Positions 44,922 through 55,082 of a DNA stretch of 64,000 bases are shown one piece after another. Location of the stretch: positions 62,001 to 126,000 of the forward strand of contig JADJSK010000013.1 of assembly GCA_016711705.1 (NCBI GenBank), read 5' to 3'. Source of the stretch: Candidatus Brachybacter algidus. GTDB taxonomy: Bacteria; Bacteroidota; Bacteroidia; Chitinophagales; Saprospiraceae. Positions within the stretch are counted from its first letter, which is position 1. Each line of letters opens with the position of its first letter. Below the pieces are notes generated by a model. The model was not told where the DNA came from. It did not search any database and worked only from the letters and a program-made list of their open reading frames with translations. The translations under genes and the position numbers were made by a program.

Positions 44922-47908
44922 AAGGAAGACAACAGTTTTATAAGATTATAGCCTTAGGCACTATTTTACTCGCTAGCGTTGTAGTAACCGGCCTTTCAAA
45001 ATCGGGTGTTCCCGTCATAAAGTTGCCGCTTCAAACTCAAACTCAATGGGCAGACTCAGTCCTACAAAAAATGACCATGGATGAAAAGATTGGTCAACTT
45101 TTTATGGTTAGAGCCAATTCAGACAAGGGTGCAGACCATACACGTTATATTAAGAATCTGATTACGACTTATAAGATCGGAGGATTGTGTTTCTTTCAGG
45201 GTACTGCAGAAAAACAAATCGAGCTGATCAATGAATACCAAAAACTTGCTTCTCCCGTGCCACTTATGATCTCTATGGATGCCGAATGGGGTCCTGCCAT
45301 GAGGTTTAAAACGGGCGTCGTTAATTTCCCGAAGCAGATGACTATGGGCGCCATACAGGATAATAGGATCATTTATCAGTTTGGCAAGGAAGTAGCGAGG
45401 GAATTGACTAGAATAGGAGTACACATCAACTTTGCACCTGATGTCGATGTAAATAATAATGTCAATAATCCTGTGATCGCTACAAGATCATTCAGCGAAA
45501 ATAAATACGTAGTAAGCCAGAAGGCATACATGTACATGTTGGGGATGCAGTCATCGGGTGTAATGGCTTGTGCTAAACATTTTCCAGGTCATGGAGATAC
45601 CAATGTAGATTCACATTATGATGTTCCTGTCCTGCCATTTGATCGAAAAAGACTGGAAGAACTGGAAATGTATCCGTTCAAAGTTATGATCAATCAGGGA
45701 GTACAAAGTGTGATGATCGGCCACCTTGTGGTCCCGGCACTTGATAGCACCAGAAATGTACCTGCTTCCCTCTCAAAACCAATAATCACAGGTTGGCTAA
45801 AGGAAAGATTGGGGTTTGAAGGGCTTGTATTTACAGATGCTTTAGATATGAAAGGTGTCACCAAGAACTTTGGAAGCGGACAAATTGAAGTAAAAGCCCT
45901 CCTAGCAGGTGTAGATGTACTTTTGCTACCTGAAAATGTAGAGGTAGCAGTAAAGGCCATCAAAGCAGCTCTTAAAAGTGGCGCCCTTACCGAAGAAAGA
46001 ATTAACGAAAGTGTGAAAAAAATTCTTGAAGCTAAATATAGATTCGGACTTACATCTCCCGTTAATATTTCAAACAAAAATATTGCATCAGATCTTTATA
46101 CAGGCGAAGCGAGAACGCTCAAGCAAAAAATGATAGAACAAGCCATCACCATGGTCAAGAACAATGACCAATTAGTTCCGGTGGCAAATATCGAAAAGAA
46201 AATAGCTACCCTTAGCATAGGTAGCGATGGCAAGGCTCCCTTTCAAACTCAAGTCGATGCTTATTGTAAAGCAAAGCATTTCAATTACTCCACAGCCGGA
46301 AATCCTGAAGAACAGAAAAACCTGCTTTCTGACCTTGACGCTATGGATCTGGTTATAGTGGGTGTGACAGCTTTGAACAATTCAAATAAGGACAATTTTA
46401 AATTGGCCAAGGGTGCTGCTGAGTTTGTTGCGAAGCTAAGCGACTTGACCAAGGTCATACTCATTGTTTATGGTAATCCTTATAGTCTTAGCAATTTTAT
46501 AAAACCAAATTCAGTCTTATGTGCATACAATGACGATGCGCTCTCACAATCTTTGGGCATTCAAGCAGTCTTTGGAGGATTGCCTATCTTGGGCAAATTG
46601 CCTGTAACAGCCTTGCCCTATCCTTTTGAAAGTGGTATTAATATCACCACAACGACCAGGATCAGTTTTGGTGAACCGGAAAGTGTAGGTATGGATTCAG
46701 AGACACTCAACCGTCTGGATGAATTGGCAAATGATCTGATCAAAAAGCAGGCTTCACCAGGATGCGAACTACTGGTGATGAAAGATGGAAAAGTAGTATA
46801 CAGCAAGCAATTTGGTAAATATACGTATTCAAACAAATCTCAGGCCGTCAATGAAAGCACCCTATATGATCTTGCTTCTGTGACGAAAGTGGCAGCTACT
46901 ACCATGGGCATTATGAAGCTATATGAAAACAGGAAGCTAGATGTTTATAAATACCTAGGGACTTATTTACCGGAATTAAGAGGTTCCAATAAGGAATTTA
47001 TGGCGATACGGGATGTCATGGCTCATCGGGCAGGTTTATTTCCCTGGATACCTTTTTATAAAGAGACACTAGTCAATGATGGCAATAGAACTCGTCCATC
47101 TTCTTATTTCTACAATAGTAAGAAAAGTGATGTTTTCAATATTAAAGTAGCAAGCAGAATGTATATGCGCGGCGACTATGTCAATAGTATTTGGGATCAG
47201 ATCATCACCGGACAAAATCTTCAAAGTACTGATTACAGATATAGTGACCTTGGGTTTATAATGTTGAGAAAGGTAGTCGAAGAAGTTTCAGGAATGCCTA
47301 TGAATAAGTTTCTTGATGATACATATTACCGTCCAATGGGCCTTTATACAATGACTTTTAAGCCCTTGGAAAAATTCCCATTGAGTCAGATAGCACCAAC
47401 AGAAGATGACAGATATTTCCGACAGCAAGTCCTTCAGGGAGATGTACATGACATGGCCGCTGCTATGTTAGGTGGTGTATCCGGTCATGCAGGACTTTTC
47501 AGTAATTCTATTCATTTGGCCACCTTGATGCAGATGCTAATCAATGGTGGCACATATGGAGGGCTTAATTACCTTAAACCTGAAACTATCAAAGTATTCA
47601 CTACAAGGCATCCCGGAGGGACAAGACGAGGACTCGGCTTTGATATGCCACAGACAGATTGGAGTCTGACTCAGAATGTTACTGCCAAGGCTTCCCGGGA
47701 GACGTTCGGCCATATCGGATTCACTGGAACTGCCGTATGGGCCGACCCACAAGAAAAACTCGTATTTGTATTCCTTTCCAACAGAACGTATCCTACGATG
47801 GACAATAATCTCCTTGAAAGAAGAAATTATCGCATGAAAGCACATGCTATAGCTTATGATGCCATCAATAAATATGATCATTCCGGCGACTTAAATGCTT
47901 CCTTATGA
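44918..47908 (+). CDS. NagZ-type GH3 hexosaminidase fused to a serine beta-lactamase-fold domain
   Basis: A 996-residue two-enzyme fusion with an N-terminal signal/anchor (about 7-25). Residues about 40-390 are a GH3 domain with the NagZ loop KHFPGHGDTNVDSH (220-233), containing the D231-S-H233 dyad, and nucleophile D307 in VFTDALDM. Residues about 390-580 are the GH3 second domain. Residues about 585-980 are a class C beta-lactamase/amidase fold with S654-V-T-K657, YSDLGF and HIGFTGTAVW. B. subtilis encodes the equivalent NagZ and AmiE as separate adjacent genes for muropeptide recycling. It starts with GTG, overlapping the upstream stop (GTGA), and overlaps the next start (ATGA). Confidence 0.88.
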   Translation: MKGRQQFYKIIALGTILLASVVVTGLSKSGVPVIKLPLQTQTQWADSVLQKMTMDEKIGQLFMVRANSDKGADHTRYIKNLITTYKIGGLCFFQGTAEKQIELINEYQKLASPVPLMISMDAEWGPAMRFKTGVVNFPKQMTMGAIQDNRIIYQFGKEVARELTRIGVHINFAPDVDVNNNVNNPVIATRSFSENKYVVSQKAYMYMLGMQSSGVMACAKHFPGHGDTNVDSHYDVPVLPFDRKRLEELEMYPFKVMINQGVQSVMIGHLVVPALDSTRNVPASLSKPIITGWLKERLGFEGLVFTDALDMKGVTKNFGSGQIEVKALLAGVDVLLLPENVEVAVKAIKAALKSGALTEERINESVKKILEAKYRFGLTSPVNISNKNIASDLYTGEARTLKQKMIEQAITMVKNNDQLVPVANIEKKIATLSIGSDGKAPFQTQVDAYCKAKHFNYSTAGNPEEQKNLLSDLDAMDLVIVGVTALNNSNKDNFKLAKGAAEFVAKLSDLTKVILIVYGNPYSLSNFIKPNSVLCAYNDDALSQSLGIQAVFGGLPILGKLPVTALPYPFESGINITTTTRISFGEPESVGMDSETLNRLDELANDLIKKQASPGCELLVMKDGKVVYSKQFGKYTYSNKSQAVNESTLYDLASVTKVAATTMGIMKLYENRKLDVYKYLGTYLPELRGSNKEFMAIRDVMAHRAGLFPWIPFYKETLVNDGNRTRPSSYFYNSKKSDVFNIKVASRMYMRGDYVNSIWDQIITGQNLQSTDYRYSDLGFIMLRKVVEEVSGMPMNKFLDDTYYRPMGLYTMTFKPLEKFPLSQIAPTEDDRYFRQQVLQGDVHDMAAAMLGGVSGHAGLFSNSIHLATLMQMLINGGTYGGLNYLKPETIKVFTTRHPGGTRRGLGFDMPQTDWSLTQNVTAKASRETFGHIGFTGTAVWADPQEKLVFVFLSNRTYPTMDNNLLERRNYRMKAHAIAYDAINKYDHSGDLNASL

Positions 47909-48411
47909 AAATGATGCTTTTCATTCTTTTGTATGGTATGGGTAATTATTTTGCTGAGGACAATGCTGTGAGGCATCCATTCCACGTCAGTAATACAGAG
48001 ATCAATTATAACGCTGTTGACAAAAACCTTGAAATAAGTTGTAAGATATTTACCGACGATTTTGAATCGGCATTGGAGAAAACGTATAAGCAAAAGGCGG
48101 ACTTCTCTAATAAATCTATGGAATCCCAGATGGAAAAACTGGTCAAACAATATATGAAAGATCATCTAGCAATACATGTGGACAAAAAACAGATGCTGCT
48201 AACTTATATTGGATATGAAGTAGATCGGGAAGCAGTCAACATTTATCTTGAATCACCTTATCTTAATTTGCCGAAGACTGTAATCGTCCAGAATACGCTT
48301 AACTATGAGGTGTACGATGACCAAATAAGCATTATTCATGTTATTGTAGATGGTAAACGAAATACCAAGAAAATTACTTTTCCTGCCAGGTTAGAAACTT
48401 TCAATTTTTAA
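47905..48411 (+). CDS. DUF6702 family protein
   Basis: A 168-residue, presumably exported protein of unknown function. The start MKMMLFILLYGMGNYFAE is a signal-like segment, followed by HPFHVSNTEINYNAVDKNLEISCKIF-type strands and FTDDFESALEKTYKQK, the recognisable DUF6702 pattern. Its ATG overlaps the stop of the NagZ fusion by 4 nt, so the two are translationally coupled. This family is often seen next to secreted enzymes in Bacteroidota, but I know of no assigned role. Confidence 0.8.
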   Translation: MKMMLFILLYGMGNYFAEDNAVRHPFHVSNTEINYNAVDKNLEISCKIFTDDFESALEKTYKQKADFSNKSMESQMEKLVKQYMKDHLAIHVDKKQMLLTYIGYEVDREAVNIYLESPYLNLPKTVIVQNTLNYEVYDDQISIIHVIVDGKRNTKKITFPARLETFNF

Positions 48412-48570
48412 AAAATAGTTAAAACCACCGATCTTCGACGTTAATAATCAAACATTCAGCTAAAAATGATGTTTTGAAGTATCTAAAGCAAATTATCTCC
48501 ATTCAATTTACCTACTTTTATTACTATATTTTCGTTCTAAATTAGACTATAAAACATTAAAATAATATCT

Positions 48571-50208
48571 ATGAAAAAAGCGCTCATCATATTTACGGTT
48601 GTTCTGTCCGGCTTTATTGGCATGGGTGCAGCTGTTTATAATAATGATAAGTTGTTTGAGATCAGTAAAAATATTGAGATCTTTTCCAATCTATTCAAAG
48701 AACTCAACACCTATTATGTGGATGATATAGACCCTTCAAAACTTATGAAAGTGGGTATAGATGCTATGGTAGAAACATTGGATCCATATACCAATTACTT
48801 CAGTGAAACCCAAATTGAAACATGGCGCTATCTCACAGAAGGTAAGTATGAAGGCATTGGAGCTAATGTGCAGACCATTGGTGATGAAATCACTATTATC
48901 GAACCATATGAGGGTTGTCCGGCATTTGAAGCAGGGCTTAAAGCCGGAGACGTCATTGTGTCCATAGATGGACAGAGTACAAAAGGAAAAAATTCGAGTG
49001 ACCTTGGAGTGTTACTAAGAGGAGTTCCCGGGTCAGCAATAACAATAGACGTGCGTAGACCAGGAGTTAAAGAAATTAAATCCTTCAAAATGAACCGTGG
49101 TGAGATAAAGATGTCCAATGCTCCTTATTCCGGCATTATCCGCGACCATGTAGGATATGTGTCGTTGACCACTTTTACTCAGGATGCAGGTAAAAACATT
49201 GCAGATGCTATTAAAACAATGAAAAAGGAAGATCCACTTTTAAAAGGTGTTATTCTGGATTTAAGAGATAATGGTGGTGGACTTTTGATGGAAGCGATCA
49301 ACATCGTTAATATTTTTGTGCCGAATGGTGTAGAAGTGGTAAGTACAAGAGGTAAAGTGCGGGATTGGGATAAGACATTTACAACCCAAAGACCTGCCTT
49401 GGACGAAACTCTGCCGGTTGTGGTCTTGATCAATAAACATTCAGCGTCTGCATCTGAGATCGTCAGTGGAGCCATTCAAGATCTGGATAGGGGAGTGATC
49501 ATAGGACAGAGATCATATGGAAAAGGATTAGTGCAGAATACTAAAGACATAGGTTTTAATTCTAAATTGAAATTAACAACGTCTAAGTATTACATTCCCA
49601 GTGGACGATGTATTCAGAGTGTCAGTTATAGAAATGGTGAACCGTTGGATGTACCTGACAACGAACGTCATGTCTTTAGGACGAAAGGTGGGAGAAAAGT
49701 GCTCGACGGAGGTGGTGTGACGCCTGATATTTTAATAGTTCCGGATTCAGGAGATGCACCTGTCAAGGCGCTACTGGATAATTATGTGGTGTTTAATTAT
49801 GTTACGAAATATATCCAGACACATCCTACCATTGCCAAGGCGGAAGATTTTAAATTTACTGATTTTGAGGATTTTATGAAATTCGTTGAGTCCAATAATT
49901 ACCCTTTCGAAACCAATTCAGAAAAAGAACTTAAGGAGTTGGAAGCCGATGCCAAATCAGATGAATTCCTCAAAATACTTCAACCTGATCTGACCGCATT
50001 AAAAAACAAGATACTTAAAGAAAAAAAGAATGTCTTAATGAATCACAAGGATCAGATAAATAGATTCATCAGTAAAGATATTGTAACCAGATTTTACAAT
50101 CAAAAAGGCAAGATTGTCAATAGTATAAATAATGATTCAGAGGTAATTGATGCAGTCAAACTTCTGCAAGATCCTGCTAAATACAATAAAATCCTTAGTA
50201 AAAACTAA
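48571..50208 (+). CDS. S41-family C-terminal processing (tail-specific) protease
   Basis: A 545-residue periplasmic serine protease. N-terminal signal/anchor (about 1-22), helical N-domain with ELNTYYVDDIDPSKLMKVGIDAMVETLDPYTNYF, a PDZ domain (about 85-170, ending IDVRRPGVKEIKSF) and the catalytic domain with Ser in KHSASASEIVSGAIQD and Lys in QRSYGKGLVQN, a complete Ser-Lys dyad. A C-terminal helical extension follows. It probably trims C-termini of exported proteins or muropeptide enzymes. It has its own terminator at 50231-50267. Confidence 0.93.
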   Translation: MKKALIIFTVVLSGFIGMGAAVYNNDKLFEISKNIEIFSNLFKELNTYYVDDIDPSKLMKVGIDAMVETLDPYTNYFSETQIETWRYLTEGKYEGIGANVQTIGDEITIIEPYEGCPAFEAGLKAGDVIVSIDGQSTKGKNSSDLGVLLRGVPGSAITIDVRRPGVKEIKSFKMNRGEIKMSNAPYSGIIRDHVGYVSLTTFTQDAGKNIADAIKTMKKEDPLLKGVILDLRDNGGGLLMEAINIVNIFVPNGVEVVSTRGKVRDWDKTFTTQRPALDETLPVVVLINKHSASASEIVSGAIQDLDRGVIIGQRSYGKGLVQNTKDIGFNSKLKLTTSKYYIPSGRCIQSVSYRNGEPLDVPDNERHVFRTKGGRKVLDGGGVTPDILIVPDSGDAPVKALLDNYVVFNYVTKYIQTHPTIAKAEDFKFTDFEDFMKFVESNNYPFETNSEKELKELEADAKSDEFLKILQPDLTALKNKILKEKKNVLMNHKDQINRFISKDIVTRFYNQKGKIVNSINNDSEVIDAVKLLQDPAKYNKILSKN

Positions 50209-50230
50209 GCTTATTGATCTTAATAAAAAA

Positions 50231-50267
50231 GCCTGATTTACACTTCGTAAATCAGGCTTTTTTTTTA
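50231..50267 (+). terminator. Bidirectional rho-independent terminator between convergent genes
   Basis: GCCTGATTTAC (50231-50241) and GTAAATCAGGC (50247-50257) form a perfect 11-bp stem with loop ACTTC, with T-runs on the plus strand (50258-50266) and an A-run before the stem serving the minus strand. It lies between the S41 protease and the SprB-repeat gene. Confidence 0.92.
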
Positions 50268-50280
50268 CTTACCGATTTTA

Positions 50281-52971
50281 TTATTGCGCCTTTACAACCT
50301 TAGTGTAATAAGTCTTATTATCACGAATGATGCATAAGATATAAGGACCATCGGGGAATCCGGACAGATCAAGATTGATCTTATCTTTATCGATTAGATT
50401 TGTTTTGATTGATCTTTTTTCACCTGTCATGTTCATCATCATTACCTTGTCAATATTGCCATCTGTTTTATTATTTTCTATAGTTAGAATTGAATTGGCT
50501 GGGTTAGGATATATTTTGAACTCATTGCTTATCAATGCGGCATTTGATGAAGAAACCTGGATGATGATCGACTCAAAGTTTACAATACAGCCACGAGAAT
50601 CTGTCACTTTGAAATCATATTTACCCGCATTTAATCCTGTGAGATCTCTTGTGGTGGCAAAAGGAATATTATCTTTTTTCCATTCATAAGTAAATGGAGG
50701 AGTACCACCGATCACATTAAGTTTAATAGAGCCATCAAAGTTATTGCTTCCGGGAATGATGACGACATTGGATAGTTGGATATAATCAGGTTCTTCAAGA
50801 AAGTATTGCTTAGATGCAGTGCATCCCAAAGTATCTCTTACCACGACCGTGTAGTTGCCTGCAGGAATATTGGTGATACAATCAGTGTGCTGACCATTGG
50901 ACCAATCAATAGTGACAGGACCGAAATTATTAAAATAGTCCACACACAATTGGCCGGAATTACTTCCTTTGCACTGGGGTTCTAAAGGGTCTGTAATGTT
51001 GGCTGATATCTGACAATCAAATTGATCAACATTGAATTGAACAATTACCTCACACCCTTTCGAGTCTTTTACACTAATAGTATGAGGTCCCGATGGAATG
51101 CCTGATATAGTGATGTCACCGCCACTGGTATAATCTGTGCCATTATATGTAGCCTTATAAGGAGGAGTACCACCACCCGGTTCTAAAATAATCGTAGCTG
51201 TAGGATTGTCAGGCCCTGAAGGTTGAGTAATCTGGAATTGGACATCCACAGGATCCGGTGCTTTAATGCTGCCATTAATCGATATCATACAATTTGCATT
51301 ATCAATGATGGTCACTGAATAAGTTCCTGTTCCTAAGCTGTCGAGAATAACATCATGTGTATCATCTGACCAAATATAGTAATATGGTTCTGCTCCGGGG
51401 ATCTCTATTATAGGAAATAGTGCGCCATCTTTCATATTAAAACAACTCGGGTTGATAGCTAATAAGGAAGCAGAAAAAGCACAATTACTAGGTACTACAT
51501 TTATAGAATCATTCGCACTGCAGCCGTTGTGATCAGTGACAGTTACGAAATACTCACCTGCTACAAGGTCTTCATCTGAATCAGTGGTAGATCCAGTACT
51601 CCAGATATATGTATATGGTGGCGTGCCTCCGATAGCAGTAACACTTACTGTTCCATCCGCGCCTCCAAGAACTTCTGGGGTAGAGTTTAGGGTAATGATT
51701 AGCTTATCAGGCTCAGTAACATTCACAGTTGTTGACTCAACGCAATTTTTTAAGTCAGTGACAAAAACAGTATATACACCAGCTTCAAGATCTGTTACTT
51801 GTGCACCTGTAGCGCCATTAGACCAATTATATTGAAATACACCGGCTCCACCTGTTGCAAATGCCAATGCCTGGCCATTGTTGCCTCCAAAGCATGTCAC
51901 AGGGAAGGTGGATGTGAATATATTTATTTCATTCCCCTCCGTTATCGTCACACCTCCAGTTACAGTGCACCCATGGGCATCGGTCACTGTTACTGTATAA
52001 GCACCTGCTTCTATATTGAAAAGATTGGAGTTTGGACTATTATTATTCCAAAGGTATTCATAGCCTGGTGTTCCGCCACCTACAGTGGTGAAGACCATAC
52101 CTGTACTTTGCCCATAGCATGTGATATCACTACCTGTCACTGTTAGTGTGAGGGTATTAGGTTGAGGAATAAATACAGCAGCCTGCCCGATACATCCTAC
52201 AGCATCAGTCACGGTGACGAGATAAGCACCGGATTTAACATTAACGAGCGTATCCCCTGTCTGACCATTGGACCAATGATAAGTATAGGGAGCCTCACCA
52301 CCGACTACCACTGAAGAGGCAGATCCATCGCTAAGGCCGTTGCAACTCACCGTATCGATTAGTGTGAGGGTTACGATCGGTATACCTACAGCCAAAATGG
52401 TTGTATCTCCTGAAAAAGTGCATCCATTGGCATCAATAACTTTGTATTGATAGTTTGCAGGTTGATATATGTTGACAGTTTGTTCTGTTTGAATAATATT
52501 ATATGGAAATGTCCACTCATAACTATATGGAAGAACTCCTCCGACCATATCCTGAGTAGCTGTTAATTGCTGCGTATTACAATCAAGAATGGAATCCGAT
52601 AATATCACCTTGCCATACAAAAGTGGTGGATCTAACAATTCAACACCTCCAGTGACAACAGTTCCCTCAAAATCAGTAACTGTGACTACATAAGAACCAG
52701 CATTTAAGTTTTTGATTGTATCTGTAGTCTGACCATTATTCCAGATGATAATATAAGGAGGAACTCCACCGGTTATAGTAGCAAAAGCAGTGCCGTCTTC
52801 TCCCCCATAACAATTAGTGTTGGTGTGTCCTGCGACAACTACTAAATCTTCTGCCTTAGCTTTTTGGCTAGGCTTCATATTTTCTGCCTGGATAGAAAAA
52901 GCTAAAAAACAAACAAAAAAAGTTAGGATCGATTGGTTGTTAACTCTCAAGGATGTGTAGATTTCCTTCAT
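50281..52971 (-). CDS. Large secreted SprB-repeat protein with T9SS sorting domain
   Basis: An 896-residue surface protein. Signal peptide about 1-29 (ending IQAEN), about ten SprB/PKD-like repeats (from about residue 45 to 800, typified by CNGLSDGSASSVVVGGEAPY, YHWSNGQTGDTL and GAYLVTVTDAVGC) and a T9SS type A domain (about 820-896: FKIYPNPANSILTIENNK ... DGPYILCIIRDNKTYYTKVV). SprB-repeat proteins of this phylum include adhesins used in gliding and surface attachment. Length and repeat number are moderate. It is convergent with the S41 gene and monocistronic. Confidence 0.9.
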   Translation of the reverse strand: MKEIYTSLRVNNQSILTFFVCFLAFSIQAENMKPSQKAKAEDLVVVAGHTNTNCYGGEDGTAFATITGGVPPYIIIWNNGQTTDTIKNLNAGSYVVTVTDFEGTVVTGGVELLDPPLLYGKVILSDSILDCNTQQLTATQDMVGGVLPYSYEWTFPYNIIQTEQTVNIYQPANYQYKVIDANGCTFSGDTTILAVGIPIVTLTLIDTVSCNGLSDGSASSVVVGGEAPYTYHWSNGQTGDTLVNVKSGAYLVTVTDAVGCIGQAAVFIPQPNTLTLTVTGSDITCYGQSTGMVFTTVGGGTPGYEYLWNNNSPNSNLFNIEAGAYTVTVTDAHGCTVTGGVTITEGNEINIFTSTFPVTCFGGNNGQALAFATGGAGVFQYNWSNGATGAQVTDLEAGVYTVFVTDLKNCVESTTVNVTEPDKLIITLNSTPEVLGGADGTVSVTAIGGTPPYTYIWSTGSTTDSDEDLVAGEYFVTVTDHNGCSANDSINVVPSNCAFSASLLAINPSCFNMKDGALFPIIEIPGAEPYYYIWSDDTHDVILDSLGTGTYSVTIIDNANCMISINGSIKAPDPVDVQFQITQPSGPDNPTATIILEPGGGTPPYKATYNGTDYTSGGDITISGIPSGPHTISVKDSKGCEVIVQFNVDQFDCQISANITDPLEPQCKGSNSGQLCVDYFNNFGPVTIDWSNGQHTDCITNIPAGNYTVVVRDTLGCTASKQYFLEEPDYIQLSNVVIIPGSNNFDGSIKLNVIGGTPPFTYEWKKDNIPFATTRDLTGLNAGKYDFKVTDSRGCIVNFESIIIQVSSSNAALISNEFKIYPNPANSILTIENNKTDGNIDKVMMMNMTGEKRSIKTNLIDKDKINLDLSGFPDGPYILCIIRDNKTYYTKVVKAQ

Positions 52972-53235
52972 AAGAAATTTTATTTAGTTGATTTTTTTTT
53001 TGAACTATGCTTTATAATATTTTCACAATTAATTGAATATCAATAGAAAGTAATTTTCTAAGAGCTTCAAAATAAGGTGTTTTTAATTGTTGCAATAATT
53101 CTTTTCATAATATATGCAATATCTGTACCACATTTATTTACACATTACGAAAAATAGTGCTATTTGCCTAAATAATCAAAAAAATGAGTTAATTTGATAA
53201 AAATTTATTTCAGAAATTTAATACTTCACCAAACG

Positions 53236-53437
53236 AAAAAAGGGAATTTCGGTCTTTACCGAAGTTCCCTTTTAAAATTTATTAAGCATCACCCTTTCCG
53301 TATTTGCCTCGAGTATATTCGAGCATCAAAAGTCAAGTTTTAACTAATTACTTTTGATAATGTAAAGTTGAAGTTTAATTTGATCCTAACCTTCATGGGA
53401 TACAACCAAAATAATTTTTGGTAGTTTTACTGTATAT
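53236..53437 (-). repeat. Second copy of the small-ORF/terminator cassette (diverged)
   Basis: This segment repeats 24147-24352: the terminator stem GGGAATTTCGG/CCGAAGTTCCC (53242-53269), a 36-bp identical block (53267-53302) holding the YGKGDA-stop codons, then TTTTGATAATGTAAAG and TTTTGGTAGTTTTACTGTAT. The 5' part of the ORF is altered: its ATG is lost, and an inserted palindrome (CTCGAGTATATTCGAG) creates a new 14-codon frame, 53326-53282, beginning MLEYTRGKYG. Whether either copy is translated is unknown. The gap 52972-53642 is otherwise AT-rich and holds no gene. Confidence 0.7.
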
Positions 53438-53502
53438 CTTATTGCTTATTGACTGAAGTTTGTGAACAAATAGATTTCTAAAAATCTATTGATATCTCTT
53501 AA

Positions 53503-53560
53503 TCAGTAGTCAGTAGTCAGTAGTCAGTAGTCAGTAGTCAGTAGTCAGTAGTCAGTAGTC
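53503..53560. repeat. 7-bp tandem repeat array, unit TCAGTAG
   Basis: Just over eight perfect tandem copies of TCAGTAG, ending 82 nt before the left end of an IS256-type element. The unit is closely related to those at 34180 and 59669. Confidence 0.95.
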
Positions 53561-53642
53561 AAAAAGTCCAACATTGCAAATAGAGTTCCTTCTCTGAGAT
53601 AAGTATAACATATTATAGTCCTTATTTTGAAAAGCCTGGGAA

Positions 53643-55082
53643 TGTTCAAAAAAGTGTGTCATGTTATAAAAATAGTTTTAAAATTCTATAGTCACCGTTT
53701 TCAATATTTTAATTCCTAAAAAGCGGAAAATAACCAATTCGATTTTCAAGCTTTTTCAAGGTGTTAAAATTGTTGAAAACGAGTTCTGTGTTTTATTCCA
53801 GTTCATGCTCACTAAAACGTTTCCCAAAATGTTGGTTCAAATCCTTTGATATATTTAACCACCCTAATACCTTTTTATTCCAGCTCTTACTTCCGTACAT
53901 CAATATTAGATATAGTTGCTTAATTAGCGCCTTGTCGTTTACCCAGGAACCTTTGGTCTTTGTTACTTTCCTGATCTGTCGATGTAATGCTTCTACTGAG
54001 TTCGTTGTATAAATCATTTTACGGATACCGCTTCCATAATCCATAAATGCCATTAACTCTGTCCAGTTTGCTTCCCATTGTTTTGCAATTTCCGGATACT
54101 TGGCATTCCAAGTTTCTTTAAATGCTTCCAGCGCCATTTCCGCTCCTGATCTATCCACTGCTGAATAGATTTTTCTAAGATCAGAACATACCGATTTTAT
54201 ATATTGGTAGGAAACATATTTGGTGCTGCTTCTGACCATATGGACTATACATCTCTGTACGATCGCTTTTGGAAACACTTGCTCTATACTTTCAGAAAAG
54301 CCCTTCAGTCCATCAACACAACAGAACAGCACATCTTCAATGCCCCGCCTTTTCAGATCTTCAAGCACTCTGCCCCATTCATGAGCCCCTTCAGATTCCT
54401 TGATATATATACCTAGTATATCTCGTTCACCATTGGCATCTATGCTGTATATTGAATACAATACCTTTCTTGTAGATTTACCGCCTTCCCGGCTTGTAAA
54501 ATACATGCCATCCAAAAACAAAACGCAGTATAATGACAATAATGGTCGCTGCTGCCAATTCACTACCTCGCCCCACACCTGTTCTGTTACCTCGCTAATA
54601 GATGATTCGCTATAGTCAACACCATATATTTCCCGTATTTGTCTTTTAATATCCGAGTAACTATTACCATGTGCATACATCATTAGAATGTGCTTATCTA
54701 GTCCTCCGCCCAATTGTCTGGACCATTTGCCAACAATTTGAGGTTCAAACTCTCCTGTCCTTTCACGTGGTGGGCTGATGTGCACTTCTCCTAGATCTGT
54801 ATCAATTTTTTATGTGTGTAACCATTACGACGATTGGGACGACCAACTTTTTTATCCTCCTTAATATGCGCTGTAACTTCACCTTCCAATGCAGCATTTA
54901 TAAAGCGCTGCATCAATTTTGTGAATATACCATCTTCTCCAATCAGACCCTTGCCTTCATACAATCCATTGATCGCCTCTTTTTCAAATGATGCGTAATC
55001 GAATGGCTCTACTTTTTCGATTGTTTGTTAACTTCTTTTTCATTTACAAATATGTCATTTTGTTGACACACTTTTCTGAACA
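53643..55082 (-). mobile_element. IS256-family insertion sequence A
   Basis: A 1440-bp element bounded by 19-bp terminal inverted repeats, TGTTCAAAAAAGTGTGTCA (53643-53661) and its partner TGACACACTTTTCTGAACA (55064-55082), 18 of 19 matching. It encodes one mutator/IS256-type transposase on the minus strand (53793-55043). No direct repeat of 8-9 bp was found in the flanks, so the target duplication has decayed or a rearrangement occurred. Confidence 0.88.
53793..55043 (-). pseudogene. IS256-type transposase, two frameshifts
   Basis: An intact frame of 330 residues (54785-53793) has the DDE transposase core: VLFLDGMYFTSREGG, VLFCCVDGLKGFSESIEQVFP and RQIRKVTKTKGSW near the end. The upstream part continues in another frame from ATG at 55043 (MKKKLTNN, then FEKEAINGLYEGKGLIGEDG). 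Frame is lost in the T-run 55013-55017 and again in 54806-54811 (poly-A on the coding strand), where one base gained or lost restores KKIDTDLGEVHI. The full product would be about 416 residues. Either inactive or mis-sequenced. Confidence 0.85.

Noticed and set aside
44918..47908. Plain beta-lactamase conferring antibiotic resistance
   Set aside because: The serine domain is fused to a NagZ-type hexosaminidase with a muropeptide-recycling logic; nothing points to drug hydrolysis.
54806..54811. Programmed -1 frameshift in the IS-A transposase
   Set aside because: IS256-type elements are not known to use it, the P-site codon cannot re-pair well, and a second frameshift near 55015 makes decay or sequence error likelier.
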